A stretch of DNA of 33,358 nt, from NCBI GenBank assembly GCA_964530165.1, contig CAZGYE010000024.1, positions 1 to 33,358 on the forward strand, read 5' to 3'. Source of the DNA: CAZGYE01 sp964530165 (GTDB taxonomy: Bacteria > Planctomycetota > Planctomycetia > Planctomycetales > Planctomycetaceae). The translations under genes were made by a program, and so were the position numbers. This document shows positions 6,922-12,619 of this stretch, in pieces (the stretch's first letter is position 1; every line of letters begins with the position of its first letter). Below the pieces are notes generated by a model that had not been told where the DNA came from, made no database searches, and saw only the letters and a program-made list of their open reading frames with translations.

Positions 6922-7932
6922 ATGCGAATTCGTTGGCGTGGTTTAGAACTTCCCAGCCGGGTGACTCCGGACCTGGAGACGGCCACTCACATGTACGGAA
7001 AGTTTGCCGCCGAGCCGTTCGAGCGCGGTTTTGGAGCGACGATCGGTAACAGCCTTCGGCGCATCCTCCTGTCGAGTCTGGAAGGCAGCGCCATCACTCG
7101 CGCGAGAATCCAAGGGGTGCAGCATGAATTCGCGACGATTCCCGGCGTTGTCGAAGACGTGACCGACATTTGCCTCAACCTGAAATCGCTCGTCGTCAAG
7201 AGCACCAGTGCTTCGCCCCGGATACTGCGGATCGAGCGGCACGAACGGGGCGTCGTGACCGGGGCCGACATCATCACTGACGAGCAGGTCGAGGTGTTCA
7301 ACAAGGAACTGATCATCGCCACGATGACCGACGACGTGCCGCTCAATATCGAACTGATCGCTGAGAACGGTCGCGGCTACGTTCCGGCAAGTGAACATTA
7401 CGAGCGAGACCCGGAAATCGGGGTCATCCCGCTGGACGCCACCTTTTCGCCTGTCATCCGGGTTCGTTACCACATTGAAGACACACGGGTTGGGCAGCGC
7501 ACCAACTACGACAAGTTGAGCCTGGAAATCTGGACCAACGGCACGGTCACGCCGGAAATGGCACTGGTCGAGGCGGCGAAGATCCTGCGGAAGCATTTGA
7601 ATCCGTTCATCACGTACCGCGAGCCTGGTCCTGAGCTGCCGCCGGAAAGCGGGCTGAAGGGCATGATGGAAGCGACCGGTTACGCTCCGGTCGATCTGGA
7701 GTTGGAAGAAAAGCTAAACCAAAGCCTCGCCGAGTTGAATCTGTCTGTTCGGGCCACCAACTGCCTCGAATCGGAGGGGATCAATACGGTGCGCGATCTG
7801 GCCAGCAAGACCGAAGAACAATTACTTCAGGTCCGCAATTTCGGCGAAACGACACTACAAGAAGTCCGCGAGCGGTTGGCAGCAAGTGGTCTTAGGCTGG
7901 GGATGAAGGTGCCGCAGTCGTCGTCCACGTAG
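6922..7932 (+). CDS. rpoA: RNA polymerase alpha subunit
   Basis: Alpha dimerises to nucleate RNA polymerase assembly and contacts promoter UP elements and activators. The 336-aa product contains the N-terminal assembly domain (about 1-235) with the FERGFGATIGNSLRRILLSS segment, a linker, and the C-terminal domain (about 255-325) with the determinant LSVRATNCLESEGI and the helix-hairpin-helix region LLQVRNFGETTLQEVRERL. The DNA-contacting Arg (equivalent of E. coli R265) is present in SVRATNCL. The 106 bp to rplQ contain a heptamer repeat. Confidence 0.98.
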   Translation: MRIRWRGLELPSRVTPDLETATHMYGKFAAEPFERGFGATIGNSLRRILLSSLEGSAITRARIQGVQHEFATIPGVVEDVTDICLNLKSLVVKSTSASPRILRIERHERGVVTGADIITDEQVEVFNKELIIATMTDDVPLNIELIAENGRGYVPASEHYERDPEIGVIPLDATFSPVIRVRYHIEDTRVGQRTNYDKLSLEIWTNGTVTPEMALVEAAKILRKHLNPFITYREPGPELPPESGLKGMMEATGYAPVDLELEEKLNQSLAELNLSVRATNCLESEGINTVRDLASKTEEQLLQVRNFGETTLQEVRERLAASGLRLGMKVPQSSST

Positions 7933-7935
7933 TGA

Positions 7936-7958
7936 GCACTCAGCGGTCAGCCTTCAGC
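7936..7958 (-). repeat. Heptamer repeat GCTGANN, copy 1 (rpoA-rplQ gap)
   Basis: On the minus strand this reads as three consecutive heptamers, GCTGAAG-GCTGACC-GCTGAGT, followed by GC. The minus-strand reading differs by one base over 22 positions from the + strand repeat at 19745-19766. It lies just after the rpoA stop. Confidence 0.7.
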
Positions 7959-8038
7959 CATGACTGGTCGCTGTTCACTGTGAAAGAGAGAATCATCACG
8001 CGGATGAGACCTGATTGCTGATGGCTTGAGGAATCCCG

Positions 8039-8770
8039 ATGCGACATCGAATGAGAGGCCGTAAGCTGGGCCGAAACGCAGCACACCGTCGAGCGATGTT
8101 CCGCAACATGGCCAGTAGCCTGATCCGCTCGCTGCGGGTTGACGAAGACGACAAGAACAAACCCCGCGTCCCGGGTCGAATCGTCACGACGGTTGCCAAA
8201 GCCAAAGAACTCCGCCCGTTTGTCGAAAAGCTGATCACTCTGGCTCGTAAGGCAACCCAGCACGAGGACCGCGCAGAGGAGTTCGCCACGTCGGCGGCCC
8301 GCGGCTCGGTGAATTGGAAGAACTGGCGCGAGTCGGAGCAATGGAACCGGTGGAATCAAGCCATCGCCCCGGCTGTGGCCATCCGCCGCCGCGCCTTTGC
8401 CATATTGCGGGACAAGGAAGCAGTCGACATCCTGTTCAACGAATTGGCCGAACGGTTTGAAAATCGGCCGGGCGGTTACACCCGCGTCGTCCGTGTGCCG
8501 CAAGTCCGCTTGGGCGACGGCGGCCCTCAGGCCCTCATCGAGTTTGTCGGCGAGCGAGATCGTGTGCAGGCAAAACGCAAGGCGCCCGTCGTCGCCGATG
8601 CGCTGGAAGAGGAATCGGCCATCCAAACGGACGAGGAAGAAGAGACCGAAACGGCCGGAGAAGCCGAAACTGGTGAAACGCCTGAGACTTCCGGGGAATC
8701 GACAGACGCCCAAGAATCGCAGCCGGAACAGACCGGCGACGAACTGGCAGACAAGGAAACGTCGAGTTAG
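8039..8770 (+). CDS. rplQ: Ribosomal protein bL17 with insertions and an acidic tail
   Basis: L17 lies near the peptide exit tunnel on the large subunit. The N-terminus RHRMRGRKLGRNAAHRRAMF and the later RRRAFAILRDKEAVDILFNE and RFENRPGGYTRVVRV are clear family landmarks. The protein is 243 aa against about 120-130 in E. coli. Extra material is an insertion at about 35-46 (DEDDKNKPRVPG), a Trp- and Glu-rich insertion at about 73-114, and a tail at about 190-243 with roughly twenty Asp/Glu and a single Lys. Such acidity is unusual for an rRNA-binding protein. The frame stays open to a normal stop, so this does not look like a frameshift. Confidence 0.95.
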   Translation: MRHRMRGRKLGRNAAHRRAMFRNMASSLIRSLRVDEDDKNKPRVPGRIVTTVAKAKELRPFVEKLITLARKATQHEDRAEEFATSAARGSVNWKNWRESEQWNRWNQAIAPAVAIRRRAFAILRDKEAVDILFNELAERFENRPGGYTRVVRVPQVRLGDGGPQALIEFVGERDRVQAKRKAPVVADALEEESAIQTDEEEETETAGEAETGETPETSGESTDAQESQPEQTGDELADKETSS

Positions 8771-8834
8771 AAATCACGTAATACTTTAGCCGTTTGGAGC
8801 AAGTTCGTCTCCACAGTGTGTTTCGTGGTAAGAG

Positions 8835-8912
8835 GAGGATTATTAGAAAACCAGGAAAGCAGGAACCTCGGGAATCGTCTTTCTCCTGTCTTCCTGGGTT
8901 CCTAATTTCCTC
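8835..8912. repeat. Imperfect inverted repeat after rplQ, possible operon end
   Basis: Arms at about 8835-8864 and 8884-8912 pair over roughly 24 of 30 positions; matching cores include CCAGGA and CAGGA with their complements. It lies in the 251-bp gene-free interval between rplQ and the HExxH gene. Without a T-run it is not a textbook intrinsic terminator, but it is the only strong structure after the ribosomal operon. It looks like another dispersed intergenic repeat. Confidence 0.6.
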
Positions 8913-9021
8913 ATGACTGCATTTGGCTAAACAGTTACGAAATCACGAGGTTTTGCGCCAAACGTCAGTTTGCCGTCGCTCTCGTTCCGGATGGTTGTTG
9001 GAGAAAGGATTCTCGAGCAAC

Positions 9022-9615
9022 ATGTCGATGTCTGATCCCTTCGATTTCACCCGCGCCATGCGCCAACTCTGCGAGGACGTCTCCAACCGGCTCGAAGAAT
9101 TTCATCACCTTCGCATGGACGAAGTGGCGGTGACGTTTGCCCAAGCCCGCAGGCGGGTTTCCCACGGATTGCAGGCGCGGCTGACCCCCATGCGCTTCGA
9201 GAACGGTTCGCTCGAAACCCAACGCTACGGCCGCATGTGGACCGTGCAGCGGCTGTTCCACCACGATCGTGAGATGCTCTACATCCTGACGTTCTATCTC
9301 CCACGATTCCTGGACCAGTCGTTTCGCGAGAAAATGGTCACTGTCTTCCACGAGCTGTTTCACATCAGCCCGCTGTTCGACGGCGATATTCGTCGCATGG
9401 AAGGCCGCTGTCACGTTCATACCGGCAGCCAGAAGCACTACGACCGGCTGATGAACGTCTTCGTCGACCGTTACCTGGCACTGAAACCACCCAGAGAAGT
9501 TTACGGGTTCCTGAAGAAGAGATTTCGGACGCTCAAGGCCCGGCATGGTGGGGTTGTCGGGCTGCAGGTCTCGATCCCCAAACTGATTCCCGTGCCGAAT
9601 TCAAAGTCGGCGTGA
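9022..9615 (+). CDS. Uncharacterised protein with HExxH metallopeptidase motif
   Basis: I do not recognise a named function. The 197-aa product has a zinc-peptidase-like HExxH motif at H110-H114 (VFHELFHISPLFDGD), followed by a His/Asp-rich stretch RCHVHTGSQKHYDRL. This could place a third metal ligand at D120, D122, H131 or H133. There is no signal peptide or membrane segment, so it is probably cytosolic. Putative phage metallopeptidases share a HEL-H-I pattern, but the link is only by motif. The ATG at 9022 is chosen because GGAGAAAGG lies 13 bases upstream; an in-frame upstream start at 8923 would run through the repeat region. It is monocistronic between rplQ and a convergent gene. Confidence 0.75.
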   Translation: MSMSDPFDFTRAMRQLCEDVSNRLEEFHHLRMDEVAVTFAQARRRVSHGLQARLTPMRFENGSLETQRYGRMWTVQRLFHHDREMLYILTFYLPRFLDQSFREKMVTVFHELFHISPLFDGDIRRMEGRCHVHTGSQKHYDRLMNVFVDRYLALKPPREVYGFLKKRFRTLKARHGGVVGLQVSIPKLIPVPNSKSA

Positions 9616-9620
9616 GGACG

Positions 9621-9678
9621 CGGACGACAGGCTTCAGGAAAGCAGGACCGCAAAGCCATTCCTGAGGCCTGAAGTCCG
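9621..9678. terminator. Hairpin between convergent genes, possible bidirectional terminator
   Basis: Arms 9621-9640 and 9659-9678 pair at 17 of 20 positions around an 18-nt loop; the innermost 13 bp pair fully if one G-U is allowed. It occupies most of the 73 bp between the stop codons of the HExxH gene (+) and the cysteine-desulfurase-like gene (-). There is no long T-run on either strand, so termination is inferred from position and stem strength. Confidence 0.5.
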
Positions 9679-9688
9679 GAACCTGCTC

Positions 9689-10858
9689 TCATACCGAACC
9701 GGCAATCTCGCGCAGGGCTGCGAGTGCGGCGTCGATCTCGGCCGGCGTCGTGAACGGTCCGACGCTCAACCGTACTGTTCCCCCCGCGTCGAAGGTCCCG
9801 ATGGCTTTGTGGACGCCCGGCGCACAGTGCATGCCGGCGCGAGTCTGAATGTGGAAATTCTCGTCGAGAATCGTTGCCAGAATCTGCGGCTCGTAACCCA
9901 GAATGGTAACGCACACAACCCCCACACGCCGGGTCGCATCCGCTGTTCCGTAGGTTTCCAACCCCCCGATGCCGGCCAAACCGTCCAGCAACCGTCCCGT
10001 TAATTCCTGCTCGTGCGCCTGAATCGCTTCGATGCCCCGCTCTTCGAGGAACGCAATCGCCGCCTCGAGACCGCACAAACCAGGCGCGTTGTGATTGCCC
10101 GACTCGTATTTGTCAGGCAGCGATTGTGGCTGGCGGTCGTTTTCGCTGTTCGATCCGGTCCCGCCCTGCCGCACGCTCCGGAGCCGATCATCCACACCCG
10201 GCCGAATGTAAAGCAGACCGGTTCCCAACGGACCCAGCAAACCCTTGTGGCCCGGGCAGGCCAACAGATCGATCGGGAGGCGATTCAGATCAATGGGAAC
10301 GTGTCCGGCCGACTGTGCCGCGTCGACGAGAAACAGCACGCCGGCGTCGCGGGCGATTTCGCCGACGTCGGCGATCGGCTCTAGCGTGCCGGTGACGTTC
10401 GACGCGTGAATCAACGCGATCAGCTTTGTGTTCGGTCTCAACGCCGCCCGAAACTCCACCGGTTCGACCCGCCCTGACCTGTCGGCGTCGACGTAGGTGA
10501 CTTCAATTTCCCGGCACATCCGCAGTTCTCGCAGTGGGCGCAGCACCGAGTTGTGCTCCACGACCGACGTCACCACGTGATCACCCTTTTCGAGCAGACC
10601 GTGCAGCGCCAGGTTCAGGCTGTCGGTGCCGTTGAAGGTGAAAATGATGCGTTCGGGACTCTCGGCACGGAACAAATCTGCCGCCCGTTTGCGGCAGCGA
10701 TTGACGGCGCCCTGCACGTCCATTGCCTGGCGGTAAGCCCCGCGGCCGACCGAAACGCCCAGTTTGCGGTTGTACTTGTCGACCGCGTCGTAGACGGCTT
10801 CCGGTTTGGGAAAGCTGGTGGCGGCGTTATCGAGATAGATGCGGTTTGGATTGGGCAT
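9689..10858 (-). CDS. Cysteine desulfurase-like PLP enzyme (class V aminotransferase fold)
   Basis: The family removes sulfur from L-cysteine, leaving alanine and an enzyme persulfide. The 389-aa product has the N-terminus YLDNAATSFPKPEAV, the PLP-stacking His in EHNS (H102), the PLP-binding Asp in VDAAQSAG (D179), the Schiff-base lysine K205 in CPGHKGLLGP, and a Cys (C345) in the mobile-loop motif RAGMHCAPGVHKAIGT. The motif pattern resembles the TIGR01977-type subgroup rather than IscS. It starts 9 bp after moaA ends and is the last gene of the moa run, so it may supply sulfur for MoaD thiocarboxylation or for Fe-S clusters; this role is inferred from context. Confidence 0.88.
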   Translation of the reverse strand: MPNPNRIYLDNAATSFPKPEAVYDAVDKYNRKLGVSVGRGAYRQAMDVQGAVNRCRKRAADLFRAESPERIIFTFNGTDSLNLALHGLLEKGDHVVTSVVEHNSVLRPLRELRMCREIEVTYVDADRSGRVEPVEFRAALRPNTKLIALIHASNVTGTLEPIADVGEIARDAGVLFLVDAAQSAGHVPIDLNRLPIDLLACPGHKGLLGPLGTGLLYIRPGVDDRLRSVRQGGTGSNSENDRQPQSLPDKYESGNHNAPGLCGLEAAIAFLEERGIEAIQAHEQELTGRLLDGLAGIGGLETYGTADATRRVGVVCVTILGYEPQILATILDENFHIQTRAGMHCAPGVHKAIGTFDAGGTVRLSVGPFTTPAEIDAALAALREIAGSV

Positions 10859-10867
10859 ATTGTCGAG

Positions 10868-11863
10868 CTAGCCGCCGATCAAATACATCGGCCGTTCGGG
10901 TCGGATGAACCGCGCGGTGTTGATTTCGTGGCCTTCTTTCTTGGCGGCAATTGAGTTTCTGACGGCCTGGGCGATTTCGGCGTCAGCCCCGCCGTTGCGG
11001 ATGATGCTCCTGATATCGATCTCTTCCAGGCTGAACAGACAATTGCGCAATTTACCGTCGGCGGTCAAGCGGAACCGGTTGCAGCTCATACAAAACGGCT
11101 GGCTGACCGACGCGATGAATCCGACGCGGCCAAGACCGTCCTCGAACACGAATTCGCTTGCCGGCGTCTGCGGGTCTTGTTCATCACAGGATACCAGCGG
11201 CATGATTTCAGCCGACAACTTTTCCACGATTTCGTAGGCGAAGAGGACTTTTTCGCGTTCCCAGGCGTTGTCGGCGTCGAGGGGCATGAACTCGATGAAC
11301 CGCACTGCCACGCCGCACTCCCGTGCGAAACGGCCCAACGGGACGATTTCGTCTTCCATCAAGCCGCGTATCGAGACGGCGTTGATCTTAACCGGATCAA
11401 AACCGACGTCCCGAGCCGCCTGAATGCCTTCCAGCACTTTCTCGTAACCGTCTCGCCGCGTGATCTCCTTAAACTTTCTCGCGTCCAGCGTGTCGAGGCT
11501 GATGTTGACCCGCCGCAGCCCGGCGTCGTACAGCGCCTGTGCCTCTTCGGCCAGCAGGATTCCGTTGGTCGTCAGCCCGATGTCCCAGATTTCGGGGATG
11601 GCGGCAAGTTGCTCGACGAGCCGGTGCAAATCGCGGCGGACCAGCGGCTCGCCGCCGGTCAGCCGAATCTTGTGGACGCCCAAGGTCACCGCGACACGCA
11701 CAAATCGCTTGATTTCCTCAAACGTCAGCAGCTCGTTGCGGTTAATGAACACGACGTCCGAAGCCGGCATGCAGTAAAAGCGACGGATGTTGCAACGGTC
11801 CGTGACACTAATCCGCAGGTTGTTATGGACGCGGCTGAACGAGTCAGTAAGCTGTTCGAGCAT
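10868..11863 (-). CDS. moaA: GTP 3',8-cyclase MoaA with a substituted radical-SAM cysteine
   Basis: MoaA converts GTP to 3',8-cyclo-GTP, the first step of molybdopterin synthesis, using two 4Fe-4S clusters. The 331-aa product has the family length, the C-terminal cluster ligands C258, C261 and C275 (CMSCNRFRLTADGKLRNC), the GGEP motif of SAM binding (RLTGGEPLVRRD) and the conserved terminal IGG. The N-terminal motif should be C24-x3-C28-x2-C31, but it reads TDRCNIRRFYCMP: position 28 is Arg (CGC; + strand 11780-11782). Reversion needs one base (TGC). All else is intact, so this is either a recent inactivating mutation or a base-call error. It lies 28 bp after moaE. Confidence 0.93.
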   Translation of the reverse strand: MLEQLTDSFSRVHNNLRISVTDRCNIRRFYCMPASDVVFINRNELLTFEEIKRFVRVAVTLGVHKIRLTGGEPLVRRDLHRLVEQLAAIPEIWDIGLTTNGILLAEEAQALYDAGLRRVNISLDTLDARKFKEITRRDGYEKVLEGIQAARDVGFDPVKINAVSIRGLMEDEIVPLGRFARECGVAVRFIEFMPLDADNAWEREKVLFAYEIVEKLSAEIMPLVSCDEQDPQTPASEFVFEDGLGRVGFIASVSQPFCMSCNRFRLTADGKLRNCLFSLEEIDIRSIIRNGGADAEIAQAVRNSIAAKKEGHEINTARFIRPERPMYLIGG

Positions 11864-11891
11864 GGTTGAGGACTTTCAGAGACCATGGCGT

Positions 11892-12347
11892 TCACTTCGT
11901 TGGATACCAGGGCGGTGCGGGGTCCGAGGACGTCTCGACGCCGGGATGAACCCATTCGGCCGTCCCATCGCTCCAGTTTTCTTTCTTCCAAATCGGGACG
12001 ATGACTTTTAACTGATCGATCAAGAACTGGCAGGCGTCGAAAGCCTCCTGCCGATGCGGGCAACTGACGGCAATCGCCACAACCACTTTGCCTAATTCAA
12101 GATGCCCGAGTCGATGCACGATACCCAGGCGGTCAATGGGCCAGCGTCTGCGGGCTTCGCCTTCCAACTCGGCCAGTTTCACTTCGGCCATCTCTGGATA
12201 GGCCTCGTAATCGAGGGCGAGCGTTTGCCGGCCGTCGGTCATTTTGCGGACAGTACCCAGAAACAACACGACCGCCCCGGCTTGGTCCGAGCGGACCGAC
12301 TCGGTCAAGGCAGTGGTGTCGATTTCGTCGTGTGTCAGACTGATCAA
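11892..12347 (-). CDS. moaE: Molybdopterin synthase catalytic subunit MoaE
   Basis: MoaE, with thiocarboxylated MoaD, inserts the dithiolene sulfurs into cyclic pyranopterin monophosphate. The 151-aa product shows FLGTVRKMTDGR near the N-terminus, YEAYPEMAE, the basic motif CPHRQEAFDACQFLIDQLK and the active-site lysines in VPIWKKE (K121/K122). The length matches the family (about 150). It lies 26 bp downstream of moaD and 28 bp upstream of moaA, all on the minus strand. Confidence 0.95.
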   Translation of the reverse strand: MISLTHDEIDTTALTESVRSDQAGAVVLFLGTVRKMTDGRQTLALDYEAYPEMAEVKLAELEGEARRRWPIDRLGIVHRLGHLELGKVVVAIAVSCPHRQEAFDACQFLIDQLKVIVPIWKKENWSDGTAEWVHPGVETSSDPAPPWYPTK

Positions 12348-12373
12348 GTTTTAGATCCTTCGTTCACTGGGCT

Positions 12374-12619
12374 TCACCCGCCGCTGACGGGCGGAAAACA
12401 GGCGACTTCAGTTTCTCCGTCGAGCGGCATCCGGTCGTCGGCATAATCCGTGCCGACGCCGAAGAGTAGGCTGGAAGCAAGAGGGCTCATCTCCGGGAAT
12501 CGTTCAGCCAGCGCGCTGCGCAAATCGGCGACTCGAGCGGAATCGGGAACGTCGAGTTCGACCCGCTCCACACCGGCCATCTCCCGCGCGCGGGCAAACA
12601 ATTTCACGTCCAGTTTCAT
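12374..12619 (-). CDS. moaD: Molybdopterin synthase sulfur carrier MoaD
   Basis: MoaD is a ubiquitin-fold sulfur carrier; its C-terminal Gly-Gly is adenylated and thiocarboxylated and then feeds MoaE. The 81-aa product begins MKLDVKLFARAREMAG, typical of the family, and ends PPVSGG with the required terminal Gly-Gly. Its ATG overlaps the stop of the upstream FAD/Fe-S gene by 4 bp (ATGA, 12616-12619), indicating translational coupling with that oxidoreductase. Confidence 0.94.
   Translation of the reverse strand: MKLDVKLFARAREMAGVERVELDVPDSARVADLRSALAERFPEMSPLASSLLFGVGTDYADDRMPLDGETEVACFPPVSGG

Noticed and set aside
10868..11863. moaA as a pseudogene
   Set aside because: The frame is intact over the full length with all other motifs present; only one residue is changed, so it is reported as a CDS with a substitution.
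11864..11891. Moco riboswitch before moaA
   Set aside because: The moaE-moaA gap is 28 bp and the moaD start overlaps the upstream gene, leaving no room for the aptamer.
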